A stretch of 64,000 bases of DNA from JANQHS01 sp965267505 (lineage in GTDB: Bacteria > Bacteroidota > Bacteroidia > Cytophagales > CCMP332), in the NCBI GenBank assembly GCA_965267505.1, contig OZ254081.1, positions 1,798,001-1,862,000 of the forward strand, given 5' to 3'. Numbering within the stretch: position 1 is the first letter of the stretch; every line of letters begins with the position of its first letter. The translations under genes and the position numbers were made by a program. Shown one piece after another: positions 39,034-47,392 of the stretch. Below the pieces are notes generated by a model. That model did not search any database, had not been told where the DNA came from, and saw only the letters and a program-made list of their open reading frames with translations.

Positions 39034-40107
39034 ATGATAGACAAGATATTTGCCAGCTTAAACGCCTCAGACCTAGGATTAGAGTACTTTGAACTACCCG
39101 AAACCATCAAAGGATATGAAAAATCAAGGATTGGATGGGGAAACCAATACAAGATCAGAGGAATGAACCTCATACTCCAGGGATCAACACGAGATAACCC
39201 TCAAAGATGCACTCGACTAGTCCTAAATGGTAGCCTTGACAAGTTCTACAATGGCTACAATCACCTCAACACCTCAAGCTTAACCATTGCCCAAGCTCTT
39301 ATGGTGCTTGATCGACTAATAAACTTTGATTCAATTGACTCCGAAACAGGAGAAGTACAACGGATCTCAGCAAGAATGTTCAACCTTCACAGTATTGAAT
39401 TCTCCCTAAACCTACCCATGAGTGAAGAACCAAAGGAATATATTCCATACCTAGACAAACCAGATAGGATGCACAAGAACAGGAACAAAAAGAAAGTCGA
39501 GTCTCATGTGCGTTATGAAAACGATAGTCATTCAATCAAGTTCTACGACAAAACGAAGGACTGGAAGGATCACAAGAAGGACTACGAGGAATTCTTAGCT
39601 AGGAGCAAGGGAAGGATGACTTTCAAACCTGCTCATCCAAACCTCCTTAGAGTTGAAGTTACTGTCAAAAAACGAGCACATAGAGCCATTGGGATTGTGA
39701 AGGTTGGAGAATTGGGAAGGAAGGACAATCAACTGAAACTCTATAACCTGCTGAAGAAGAAATTTGGGCATGTGACAAAGATCAAAACTGCTGATTTGAA
39801 CAAAGCTGACAGTTACACCGGCCTTAGAAATGCCCTGCTTTATAACGGTGTCATGGCAACTGGAGGGATGCAAGCCTTTTACAACAGAAAAGACATTCTA
39901 AGGAAGAAAGGAAAGCTAGTAGGGAAATACCATGACAAACTAGTCAAGGAGGTTAGGAATGCCATGAAACAGGATCACATTCTTGTGGAGAATCACTTAA
40001 TGATTGAGCTTGACTATGTGTTCTTCGAGAGATGGAAGGAATCCAAGGATGGGTTCTACGAATGGGAGCCTTACCAGAAGTATGAAATACCTTCAGAAGC
40101 GGCCTAA
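39034..40107 (+). CDS. Replication initiation-like protein (phage/plasmid gene II/X type)
   Basis: 357 residues, basic, without signal peptide or membrane spans. The order of motifs (IKFYDKTKDW near 165-176, LLRVEVTVKKR near 205-215, and a C-terminal helical, charged part) resembles phage/plasmid replication proteins of the gene II/X group, which nick DNA for rolling-circle replication. I cannot see an undisputed HUH motif, so assignment is tentative. Next to a tyrosine integrase it suggests an integrated plasmid- or filamentous-phage-like element. No coat, assembly or mobilisation genes are present. Confidence 0.55.
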   Translation: MIDKIFASLNASDLGLEYFELPETIKGYEKSRIGWGNQYKIRGMNLILQGSTRDNPQRCTRLVLNGSLDKFYNGYNHLNTSSLTIAQALMVLDRLINFDSIDSETGEVQRISARMFNLHSIEFSLNLPMSEEPKEYIPYLDKPDRMHKNRNKKKVESHVRYENDSHSIKFYDKTKDWKDHKKDYEEFLARSKGRMTFKPAHPNLLRVEVTVKKRAHRAIGIVKVGELGRKDNQLKLYNLLKKKFGHVTKIKTADLNKADSYTGLRNALLYNGVMATGGMQAFYNRKDILRKKGKLVGKYHDKLVKEVRNAMKQDHILVENHLMIELDYVFFERWKESKDGFYEWEPYQKYEIPSEAA

Positions 40108-40126
40108 ATACAGGTTTTTGACACTT

Positions 40127-40153
40127 TTTTGCTCGTTTGTTTTCCAGATTAAA
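40127..40153 (+). repeat. Possible degenerate repeat B
   Basis: TTTTTGCTCGTTTGTTTTCCAGATTA lies 20 bp after the replication-type gene and matches repeat B except for an internal gap where CCTTCG is missing. It is short and could be chance. Confidence 0.3.
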
Positions 40154-40311
40154 ATTAACTTGCTGAAAGCTAGGACATTGAGATATTGGTTTACATTCTT
40201 TTATAGAATATGAAGCATTTCGGAAGGCTAACCCCCTTTACAATAATTCAATATTCTTTCGGTTAAGAACATTGTTGAAAAGCATGCTAGAGACAATTTA
40301 TAGTTAATTGT

Positions 40312-41391
40312 ATGAATGAAAGAGAAGTTCAATTAAAAGCAATTTCTGAGGGATTTGCCTTGTGGGAGGTAAAAATCAATAATCTAAATTCCCTAAACTT
40401 AACTGATGCAAATATCATTTCTGAATACTCAATCGGTTTGATTCTTAACGAAACATTTGGCTATGATTTGAAGAACTTAAATAGTGTTAAAAAGAACCAA
40501 GCTTCCTTGGATCTCGGGGATGAAACCAACAAAATTTCATTTCAAATAACTTCCATGAAAACTAGTAGGAAAATCCAAGATACATTGGACAAGTTTTTTG
40601 AAAATAAGTTGGATAATCAATATGATGAATTATTCATCTTCATCATGGGAAAGAAACAACAAAATTATCACGGATTCAGCCTAAAAGAAGGGTTTTCTTT
40701 TAACCCTGAAATACATATTCTTGATTTTAAATCACTGTTGCACTTTATCAGCTTTCTCCCAAGTAACAGAATTAGAAAGATTGGGAAAATATTAGAAGCC
40801 GAAAACATTGGCCCTGTTCGAAAAAAGTCCATAACTCCGCGAACGCGAGTCAAAAACAGCCTTAGGATAAAGAATAAGATAAAAAAAGCCTTACTTCATG
40901 ATGATAGCACATTTGACAGGAGTCTGTTATTTGAACCTTACCAACGATTTCGGTATTATCAAATATTAGTACGTTCCATTGAAAATGACAATTTCCCAAG
41001 GGTTGATTCAAAGCCAGGTGAGGTTAGCAAATGGTTAAAATTTGATATTTGGGATTTTTATGATCGTGGCCTTGAGTTTATTGGAACAAATGGAAACGAA
41101 ATAATTTTTGATAAAGATGGTTATTGGGATCTGGTTCTTGAGCCAGAAGATCCTAGAAAAAATGATCCTAAATTCAATTTAGTTTTAGCAAGGAATTTTT
41201 TTAGAATACCTTACGATTATATTGTGGATATAGATATGGATACCGACCCCTACTATGGATTGCCATCTCTTTATGTGGAATACATGAACGACGGCACACC
41301 TTACGAGGAAATAATTAATGGAATACCTGGTAGTTCTAGGAATCAGAAACTAACTCATTATTTCGATGAATCCATGAAAAGAATATTATAA
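40312..41391 (+). CDS. SMEK-domain-like protein, candidate defence gene
   Basis: 359 residues. Residues about 5-85 contain the signature I associate with SMEK domains of bacterial conflict proteins: ISEYSIGLILNETFGYDLKN, then LDLGDETNKISFQITS. That DLGD...FQIT pattern resembles the catalytic core of restriction-endonuclease-like folds. The rest includes a basic segment (about 170-195) and an acidic C-terminus without spans, and I recognise no second domain. A stand-alone gene with its own upstream AT-rich region, it is followed by the divergent XRE/lipoprotein pair. A defence role is inferred from family and surroundings. Confidence 0.55.
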   Translation: MNEREVQLKAISEGFALWEVKINNLNSLNLTDANIISEYSIGLILNETFGYDLKNLNSVKKNQASLDLGDETNKISFQITSMKTSRKIQDTLDKFFENKLDNQYDELFIFIMGKKQQNYHGFSLKEGFSFNPEIHILDFKSLLHFISFLPSNRIRKIGKILEAENIGPVRKKSITPRTRVKNSLRIKNKIKKALLHDDSTFDRSLLFEPYQRFRYYQILVRSIENDNFPRVDSKPGEVSKWLKFDIWDFYDRGLEFIGTNGNEIIFDKDGYWDLVLEPEDPRKNDPKFNLVLARNFFRIPYDYIVDIDMDTDPYYGLPSLYVEYMNDGTPYEEIINGIPGSSRNQKLTHYFDESMKRIL

Positions 41392-41426
41392 CCTTTTCGG
41401 TAAGAAATAATGTTATCCTATTTTCT

Positions 41427-41636
41427 TTAGAACAAGTTATTTATTTCCACCTCCAATGCTTCAGCAATCCTTTGAAGCATCCCTAGAGTTGTATTCGTAG
41501 TTCCTTTTTCAATCCTTCTAAGAGAAGAAGGTTCCATGTCCAGTTTGGCTGCCAGATCCACTTGACGAAGTCCTTGCTTCTCTCTTTCTCGGACGATGTT
41601 CTCACCCACTCGCTTTAGAAGTTCCTCTTGAGTCAC
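41427..41636 (-). CDS. XRE-family helix-turn-helix regulator
   Basis: 69 residues, essentially one HTH_3 domain: GENIVREREKQGLRQVDLAAKL, then MEPSSLRRIEKGTTNTTLGML and a dimerising end. The start is GTG at 41636; no ATG precedes it in frame. It is divergent from the lipoprotein gene at 41730, and a perfect 16-bp palindrome lies between them, the expected place for its own operator. Confidence 0.88.
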   Translation of the reverse strand: MTQEELLKRVGENIVREREKQGLRQVDLAAKLDMEPSSLRRIEKGTTNTTLGMLQRIAEALEVEINNLF

Positions 41637-41669
41637 ACACGAAAATGTGCCCAGGAGTAAGATTCATTG

Positions 41670-41685
41670 CGAACATATATGTTCG
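41670..41685. promoter_or_regulatory. Perfect 16-bp palindrome, probable operator of the XRE regulator
   Basis: CGAACATATATGTTCG is exactly self-complementary. It lies 34 bp upstream of the XRE start and 44 bp upstream of the divergent lipoprotein gene, in the shared promoter region. Binding by the neighbouring regulator is inferred. Confidence 0.65.
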
Positions 41686-41729
41686 GTATAAATAGAATTG
41701 AATAAATTGAACAGGTTAATCCATAGCTT

Positions 41730-42716
41730 ATGAAAACGATTCAATTCCTCTTTTTTGCCCTATTCATATCTTCCTGCGGACAAGATTTCTGCAATCTTAC
41801 TCCTGACAAACAAGTAGAGGCCCTTAAGCCTCAGTTAGAAGCCCTTTTGAAGGAGGGAGAACCCATTCTTACAGAATACAAAACACTCTCAGAATTCAGC
41901 TTTCATGCCTCTGACAAGGTAGAAATGAGAAACTGTTTGGAAAGAATACGAATTCGGAAAAATAACGAGGGAGGATGCCAAGCCACACTTACAGAATTGG
42001 AATTTATCAGAGGAGGAGATATATGGCTTGGTCCTCAAAGACAAGTTGAAAAATACATCCCACAGATCCAATTGGATGACAATGGAAAAATTGGGGCTAT
42101 CAGCCTTTCTGTTTCGATCCAAGGAGAAAATCAAAAGGCAATTGAAGAACCAATCGGATTAGATCAGTTTGTGGATTTGGATAAGGTTCAGGAATGGAAA
42201 AGGGATAAGGAAGAAATGCTAAAGCAAAGGAAGATAGAGAGTGAGAAAAGAATCGCCCTTGAAGAAAAGAGGAGAATTGAAGGTGAGAAGCTAAGGGCAG
42301 AACAGGACAAGAAGTTTGCCAAGGAACAAAGACAAAAAGCCAAGGAAGAACAGAAAAGAAAACAATGGGAAGCCAATAACCCATTCCTTGTTCAAAAGGG
42401 ACAATCTGTAAAGGCAATTGACATCTCCTACACCTTCGCTCAAAATGAGTACAAAGCCAATCAATCTTTGAAAGGAAGAAAACTAAAGGTTTATGGAAGA
42501 ATAGCAGACATCAAGGTTTATGGAGGAGTTTCCGAGGTCCATCTGGAAGGTCATGAAGTCCTTCATTTCGTAGTCTTCAAGTTATCTTCTCAAAAAGGAT
42601 TAAGTCATCTCTCCGTAGGAAGAGAAGTCGTACTAGAGGGGATCTGTACGGGGATGGATGAAGTGATGAAGCTATTCGTGGAGTTCGAGGATGGGAAGAT
42701 TCTGGTTATTAGGTAA
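41730..42716 (+). CDS. Lipoprotein with coiled coil and tRNA_anti-like OB-fold domain
   Basis: 328 residues. A lipoprotein signal ends at FISSC (Cys16). Residues about 17-160 form a mixed domain with several Cys. Residues about 165-215 are a Lys/Glu/Arg-rich coiled coil. The C-terminal ~105 residues (SYTFAQNEYKANQSLKGRKL, then VYGRIADI) match the tRNA_anti-like OB fold found in Bacteroidota envelope proteins, which need not bind nucleic acid. It shares a promoter region with the XRE regulator and ends in a terminator. Ligand unknown. Confidence 0.75.
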   Translation: MKTIQFLFFALFISSCGQDFCNLTPDKQVEALKPQLEALLKEGEPILTEYKTLSEFSFHASDKVEMRNCLERIRIRKNNEGGCQATLTELEFIRGGDIWLGPQRQVEKYIPQIQLDDNGKIGAISLSVSIQGENQKAIEEPIGLDQFVDLDKVQEWKRDKEEMLKQRKIESEKRIALEEKRRIEGEKLRAEQDKKFAKEQRQKAKEEQKRKQWEANNPFLVQKGQSVKAIDISYTFAQNEYKANQSLKGRKLKVYGRIADIKVYGGVSEVHLEGHEVLHFVVFKLSSQKGLSHLSVGREVVLEGICTGMDEVMKLFVEFEDGKILVIR

Positions 42717-42738
42717 TCCTCATTTATGGGGATTTTTT
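42715..42738 (+). terminator. Rho-independent terminator of the lipoprotein gene
   Basis: AATCCTCA, loop TTTA, TGGGGATT (one G-T pair), then a T-run. Nearly identical to the hairpin at 60503, so it is a favoured terminator type in this genome. Confidence 0.8.
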
Positions 42739-42820
42739 GCTTAATTAAAGAAACAGGACAAGAGAAAAGCCCCAAATACACTGATAAAAAGGCTATTTTT
42801 CACGATATTGAAGAAAAAAA

Positions 42821-43219
42821 ATGGCAAAACGAAGAGTATTTATTAGCTACGATTATGAGAGCGACAGATACTACAAAAATCTACTGCTCGCTTGGGATGC
42901 GAATAAGCAATTTGATTTTCTTATAAGTGACCTTTCAGCAGATGTTTCAATTAATAGCACCAGAGCTTCAACTATTAAATCTACCTTGTCTAGATTTATA
43001 AATGATGCTACCACATTTTTAGTAATTGTTGGAAAAAATACATATAAAAGCAGTTGGGTTCGGTGGGAAATTGAAAAGGCGAACGAGCTCAATAAGAAAA
43101 TTGTGGCTGTAAAGACGGATAGAGAAAATACAACACCTTCAGAGCTTTATGGTATTGGGGCAAGTTGGGCAATGTCATTCACCTTTTCTTCAATATCCCA
43201 AGCAATAAAAAATGCCTGA
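42821..43219 (+). CDS. TIR-like domain protein (ThsB/MTH538 type)
   Basis: 132 residues forming one TIR-like flavodoxin fold: the opening strand RRVFISYDYESD, a loop with acidic residues (FLISDLSADVSI), central TFLVIVGKNTYKSSWVRWEI and a final strand KKIVAVKTD. This family includes the Thoeris protein ThsB, which makes cyclic ADP-ribose-like signals from NAD+. I cannot tell from sequence whether the catalytic glutamate is retained. It overlaps the next gene by 8 bp, so the two form an operon. It is most likely the signalling or recognition half of a two-gene conflict module. Confidence 0.75.
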   Translation: MAKRRVFISYDYESDRYYKNLLLAWDANKQFDFLISDLSADVSINSTRASTIKSTLSRFINDATTFLVIVGKNTYKSSWVRWEIEKANELNKKIVAVKTDRENTTPSELYGIGASWAMSFTFSSISQAIKNA

Positions 43220-44450
43220 AAATCCCAAAAAAAAATGTTTTGTGATAATGGGCTATGGGCCAAAAATAGACTATGAAACAGGAAGAACTTTAGATTTAGA
43301 TAAGACCTTTGAAAACCTAATTAAACCTGTTTTTGATAAACTAAAGATCGAATGTTTTAGGGCAAAGGATATTAGACATACTGGTGTAATTGATGTCCCT
43401 ATGTATGAATGGATATATAGAGCAGATATTGTGGTGGCAGATTTATCAACTTTGAACGCAAACGCCTTGTATGAACTTGGAGTTAGGCATGCACTGAAGC
43501 CACATACAACTATTGTTATTTCCGAGGATCAATGCAAATATCCATTTGATTTCGATCATACAGTCATAGAGCGATATGAACACCTAGGTAAGGATATCGG
43601 AGTTTCTGAAGCAAAAAGATTTAAAAAGGAATTAAGAAAGAAAGTAAAGGAGATATTAGAAACTGAAAAAAAGGATAGCCCGGTTTACACCTATTTGCCT
43701 AGCCTTATCCCTCCAAAACTTTCAGATGAAGCTGAACCCAAGCTTAAGGATAGATTAAAAAATGAACCTACGCTTTCCGAATTAGTTCAGGATGCAGAGA
43801 CCGCGAAAAACAATAATGATTTTCTTATCGCTGCTGAACTGTACAAGGTTTGTTTAAAGTTTGAACCAAATAATGTGTTTTTAAAGCAAAGGCTTGCATT
43901 AGTTACCTATAAATCAATGAAACCTAATGCAAAACAAGCACTAAAAAATGCAGAAAGGATTTTATCTGATTTAGATCCTGATGATACAACCGATAACGAA
44001 ACTCTTGGATTGTCTGGGGCAATAAACAAAAGGCTATTTGATTTAACAAACGATAGGAAAAATCTTGAAAAAGCTATTGGATTTTATGAGAAAGGTTTTT
44101 ATGTAAATGAAGATTATTATAATGGAATTAATTTGGCATTTTTATTCAATGTATTAGCCTCTGAAATCACAGATAACGCTGAGCTTTCAAATAGCTATAG
44201 TATTCAAGCAAACTTGATTAGAGAGCGGATAATTAATATTTGCAACAAATTAATAGAGGGTAAGGGATTTGAAAAAAGAGAAGATAAGCATTGGATATAT
44301 CAAAGCTTGGCTCAGGCATATTTGGGAAATAAGAAGGAAGATAAAATCATCGAAATAGTCCCTCAGATTGAAAAATACTCAAATGGTCCATTTGATATGG
44401 ATACTTTTAAGGAACAAAATGAAAAGCTTTTGGAATTAATAAATAATTAG
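43212..44450 (+). CDS. Nucleotide-hydrolase-like plus TPR (TRAFs-binding/DUF4071-type) protein
   Basis: 412 residues. The N-terminal ~130 residues are a Rossmann-like domain with CFVIMGYGPK, GVIDVPMYEWIYRADIVVAD and ALYELGVRHALKP, similar to nucleoside 2-deoxyribosyltransferase/TIR-related enzymes. Residues about 190-410 are TPR-like helices (LIAAELYKVCLKFEPNNVF; AIGFYEKGFYVNEDYY). This pairing is known from DUF4071/TRAFs-binding proteins in bacterial conflict systems. It starts inside the TIR-like gene (8-bp overlap). A role as NAD+-derived-signal sensor or nucleotide-degrading effector is inferred. No helicase or STING partner is adjacent. Confidence 0.72.
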   Translation: MPENPKKKCFVIMGYGPKIDYETGRTLDLDKTFENLIKPVFDKLKIECFRAKDIRHTGVIDVPMYEWIYRADIVVADLSTLNANALYELGVRHALKPHTTIVISEDQCKYPFDFDHTVIERYEHLGKDIGVSEAKRFKKELRKKVKEILETEKKDSPVYTYLPSLIPPKLSDEAEPKLKDRLKNEPTLSELVQDAETAKNNNDFLIAAELYKVCLKFEPNNVFLKQRLALVTYKSMKPNAKQALKNAERILSDLDPDDTTDNETLGLSGAINKRLFDLTNDRKNLEKAIGFYEKGFYVNEDYYNGINLAFLFNVLASEITDNAELSNSYSIQANLIRERIINICNKLIEGKGFEKREDKHWIYQSLAQAYLGNKKEDKIIEIVPQIEKYSNGPFDMDTFKEQNEKLLELINN

Positions 44451-44519
44451 CAATTCAAATTTCTATAATTGCCCCTCCCCATGCCCGCAATTCTTCCCCA
44501 CATTCCCTAAATTGCTTCA

Positions 44520-45587
44520 ATGCAAACGAGTTGCCTTTCCGGTTCATATTCGAGAGAAGAATGTTTCCCCTTTGGTGAGAACGCTTTTGGGGGCTATGCG
44601 AAGAAACGATATCGATTTACGGGTAAGGAAAGAGACGATGGCAGTGGTTTATGCTACTTCGGTGCTCGCTACTATGCACCCTGGTTGTGTCGATTTACAA
44701 CTGTGGATCCATTGGCGATGAAGTTCGCACATCTCAGTCCATATAACTATGCAGGGAATAAACCGATAACACAACGAGATATTGAAGGGCTGCAGGGGGA
44801 GAATGAGGCCAGTAGTCCGCAAGGAGGGAATCCCACAGCCGGGGAAGGGTCTAGTGGGACAAATGAAATATTTGATTCCACAAAAGTCCATCTTGTTAGC
44901 AGTAGCTCAGGAAAATACTTAGGGAGCACGGAAGCCACAGAAGATGTAAAGCCAGGATTTTATAGTATTGGAGATAAAGCTTTCAGCGATTTATCAGAGA
45001 ATGATTTTAAAGCCATAAATGCAGGAACTGGCTTTGAAACTTCGTTATCTGAAGATGCCAAAAACTTAACCATTAATACTGAAAAGATTCATTCAGATAT
45101 GAGATCAATAATGACTCCCGAAAGTGATGCAGAGTATGGGAACTTTGAAAAATCTATGTTTATAATTTTTGATAAGGCGGCTAATGAGATCACTTCGATA
45201 GTTAATCCGAATACTGATAGCGAAGGAAGGCATAATACCGAAGAACGGTCCTTTTTAGATTTTGGAAGAGGAATTGATAAATCCACGGTTTCAGGAGAAT
45301 CTGATAAAATTATTTTAGCGCAAATTCATTCACACCCAGAACCATCAAAACTGAATAAAAATCCTGGGGCTGGAATGAGCCAAGAGGATGTTTTGGCTGC
45401 GGTTGATATAAATGTTCCAATTTATGCCATTGGTACTTTTAGTTCTCAGCCTGGAGGGAATGGAGATATTTATGGAGTTATAGCTGGGCAGAAAGAATCA
45501 GAAACTACTGATCCAATTTCAAATGTAAAAGATGTGTTCTCAGGAAAATTTAATCTTGTTCATCATGCAATTCAATTTAGAAGGTGA
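44520..45587 (+). CDS. Orphan Rhs tip module 1: Rhs-core fragment plus JAB-like metalloprotease domain
   Basis: 355 residues without the Rhs shell. Residues about 11-70 are the Rhs-core end (SREECFPFGENAFGG to CRFTTVDPL, then DIEGLQG instead of DPTGM), about 90% DNA-identical to 35425-35590. The C-terminal ~265 residues are a different payload. AQIHSHPEPS (about 269) followed by GMSQEDV gives a JAMM-type HxHP...SxxD zinc signature, pointing to a JAB/MPN peptidase as in known polymorphic toxin tips. There is no signal or obvious promoter. It is probably a silent, displaced tip rather than a working protein. An immunity candidate overlaps the stop. Confidence 0.82.
   Translation: MQTSCLSGSYSREECFPFGENAFGGYAKKRYRFTGKERDDGSGLCYFGARYYAPWLCRFTTVDPLAMKFAHLSPYNYAGNKPITQRDIEGLQGENEASSPQGGNPTAGEGSSGTNEIFDSTKVHLVSSSSGKYLGSTEATEDVKPGFYSIGDKAFSDLSENDFKAINAGTGFETSLSEDAKNLTINTEKIHSDMRSIMTPESDAEYGNFEKSMFIIFDKAANEITSIVNPNTDSEGRHNTEERSFLDFGRGIDKSTVSGESDKIILAQIHSHPEPSKLNKNPGAGMSQEDVLAAVDINVPIYAIGTFSSQPGGNGDIYGVIAGQKESETTDPISNVKDVFSGKFNLVHHAIQFRR
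44551..44716 (+). repeat. Rhs-core segment shared with TcB-TcC
   Basis: Second copy of the block at 35425-35590. Mismatches cluster in the codons for KKRYRF; the rest is nearly identical, which suggests recent exchange or gene conversion. Confidence 0.85.
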
Positions 45588-46129
45588 TGTTAAACGCTAA
45601 ATATTTTTTTCTATTATTTGCTTCCGTTATTTTCTTTGAGAATTGTAATGGCCAAGTGGATAATTTATCTCATACTCAAATTCCGAATAATATTCACCGG
45701 ACCGACAGGTTTATTGACTATGTATTTCCTTATGAGATAGATAGCTTGTTGACTATTTATTATAGAAATTCAAAACAGGAACATCCTTATATAAAAATCG
45801 CTTTCCCTACTTATTCTGGCTTACATCTAGTTTTGTTTTTAGATAATAATGCATATTATCGAAGCCTTCTAAAACCTGATAGTTTGGGTTCCCATTTTGG
45901 AAACAGTGAAAACATTTTCTATCAATATTCGAATAGGTATGCAGTTATCAATAAGGGAGAATTTTACGTCCCAATAGTTTTTGGATTGGATAATCAACTT
46001 TCTCCGGTTGGGGATCGGAGGGACTTTACGAGAAGGACTTCATCAACAGGCTGGACTCCCACAATTGAGTATAAAAGAACCGATCCATCAGAATGGGAAA
46101 TTGATTGGGGAAATATGAAAATTGAATAG
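45587..46129 (+). CDS. Lipoprotein, candidate immunity protein of orphan module 1
   Basis: 180 residues from the ATG at 45587, which overlaps the toxin stop (TGATG). A hydrophobic leader and a lipobox-like FENC (Cys near 21) suggest a lipoprotein facing the periplasm. The rest is a mixed alpha/beta soluble domain with many Tyr/Asn residues and a basic C-terminal part (RRDFTRRTSSTG). No family is recognised. Immunity is inferred from coupling to the JAB-like tip. Repeat A copy 2 starts 7 bp after the stop. Confidence 0.68.
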   Translation: MLNAKYFFLLFASVIFFENCNGQVDNLSHTQIPNNIHRTDRFIDYVFPYEIDSLLTIYYRNSKQEHPYIKIAFPTYSGLHLVLFLDNNAYYRSLLKPDSLGSHFGNSENIFYQYSNRYAVINKGEFYVPIVFGLDNQLSPVGDRRDFTRRTSSTGWTPTIEYKRTDPSEWEIDWGNMKIE

Positions 46130-46135
46130 TTTCAA

Positions 46136-46231
46136 CACGTAGGGCGCCACTCTATAAAACCTAACCTCTGCGACTAAACAACGAAGGCAGCAGAAGAATA
46201 ACATATGACGTTAAATGCATAAAGGGCCTTT
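46136..46231 (+). repeat. Repeat A, copy 2 (internally deleted)
   Basis: About 95 bp. It has the left blocks CACGTAGGGC, AACCTAACCTCT and CGACTAAACAACG and a degenerate right end (GACGTTAAATGCATAAAGGGC), but lacks the middle GTAATCCCT...GGCAGG part found in the other copies. Confidence 0.7.
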
Positions 46232-46267
46232 GTATGGATTAATTGGGTTTTTTAAAACAGATTCAAT

Positions 46268-47083
46268 ATGAATTGGTATAACTATATCTTGCTTGCAATT
46301 CTAGCATTTCTAGCTATTTCCTTTGTTCTAATTCCAAAGCTAAGAGAAGATGTAATTGCGGACAAGGGAGAAGTAAATTTTAAAGGTGTCTCAATAAAAG
46401 GAGGGGTTTATTTAGTACTGATTATTTCATCTGTCGGACTGCTAGTTTTTTTTAACCTTCCAACAGACACACCACTCCCACCTCCAAAAGATTTTTATGC
46501 TATAAAGCCAAGTGGCCAACTTACTAACCCTGAATTTAAGTTTAATAATCATATAGATGAACTTGGGATTGAGATTCAATCTGTAGGTTCTAATTTGCTA
46601 TTCCCATCTGCTAGTTTTGAAATTACTAAAAAAGAAGACGGAAACTTTTGGATAATAAATGGAGACAAAAATTGGGGAAACCTTGGAACCAATATTCCGA
46701 GATTTTCAATTTCGGAAGTTTTTGAGAATCATAAAAAAATGACTCGACAGAAGGCAGAAAGATCTTGGAAAAAGGAAGTAAAATTATTCTCAAGCTTCAG
46801 AATAAAAATGTCGGGCACACGGAAGGATCCGGAGTACAAGATTTTTGATCAGTTGGTTAATGTTTATTCAACCACAAAGGGCAACGATGAGTTTGATAAA
46901 AATAAAACCTTATGGGTTCCCAAAGGAGGATATGAAAAGGATGGATTTATTTTTTTCTTTAAGGTTCTTGAGGCCGATGTGTTTGGGAGAATAAATCCAA
47001 AAAATGGCGAGGAGAAGGATGATTTTAGCTACGATGGCTGGTGTAGATTCATCGGAATTAAGCTAAGGCTTGAGCCGGAATAA
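46268..47083 (+). CDS. Membrane protein with large soluble domain between two repeat A copies
   Basis: 271 residues. Two N-terminal spans (about 6-22 and 48-66) precede a soluble domain of about 200 residues rich in Lys, Phe and Trp (NGDKNWGNLG; FFFKVLEADVFGRINP; YDGWCRFIGIKL). I recognise no family. It lies between copies 2 and 3 of repeat A with no toxin gene in front. It could be an immunity gene left behind after its toxin was lost, or unrelated cargo. Confidence 0.65.
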   Translation: MNWYNYILLAILAFLAISFVLIPKLREDVIADKGEVNFKGVSIKGGVYLVLIISSVGLLVFFNLPTDTPLPPPKDFYAIKPSGQLTNPEFKFNNHIDELGIEIQSVGSNLLFPSASFEITKKEDGNFWIINGDKNWGNLGTNIPRFSISEVFENHKKMTRQKAERSWKKEVKLFSSFRIKMSGTRKDPEYKIFDQLVNVYSTTKGNDEFDKNKTLWVPKGGYEKDGFIFFFKVLEADVFGRINPKNGEEKDDFSYDGWCRFIGIKLRLEPE

Positions 47084-47158
47084 TGACGACTGATTCTATT
47101 GGTTATCGGGACATAAACCTGTATTACGAAAAGTACTTTTTTGTTAAGTAGAAAAATG

Positions 47159-47329
47159 TGACGTAGGGCCCTCCTCCCTTTTACCCAACCTCTCCAACTA
47201 AACAACATAGGCATCAACAAACCTTCTATACAAGTATCCCCCAATTGCAAGGGGCTATTTGTAATCCCTTGAATACAGGACGACTCTCAAACTACGGCAG
47301 GTTTTATACGCGATGTTAAGGGCTTGTTT
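47159..47329 (+). repeat. Repeat A, copy 3
   Basis: About 170 bp with all blocks: ACGTAGGGCCCTCC, CCCAACCTCTCCAACTAAAC, AGTATCCCCC, TTTGTAATCCCTTGAATAC, CGGCAGGTTTTATACGCG and ATGTTAAGGGCTTGTTT. The middle/right pairing AATCCCTTGA with TTAAGGGCTT is kept, with a G-T pair. Confidence 0.88.
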
Positions 47330-47392
47330 AAGTGGAAAGGAACAACTTTCGTTTTCCTGCCGTTATCTTTTTGAATTAAAAGAATTTCAATA

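Noticed and set aside
42726..42926. Plus-strand frame between the lipoprotein and the TIR-like gene
   Set aside because: It starts in a terminator and overlaps the TIR-like gene in another frame; no domain.
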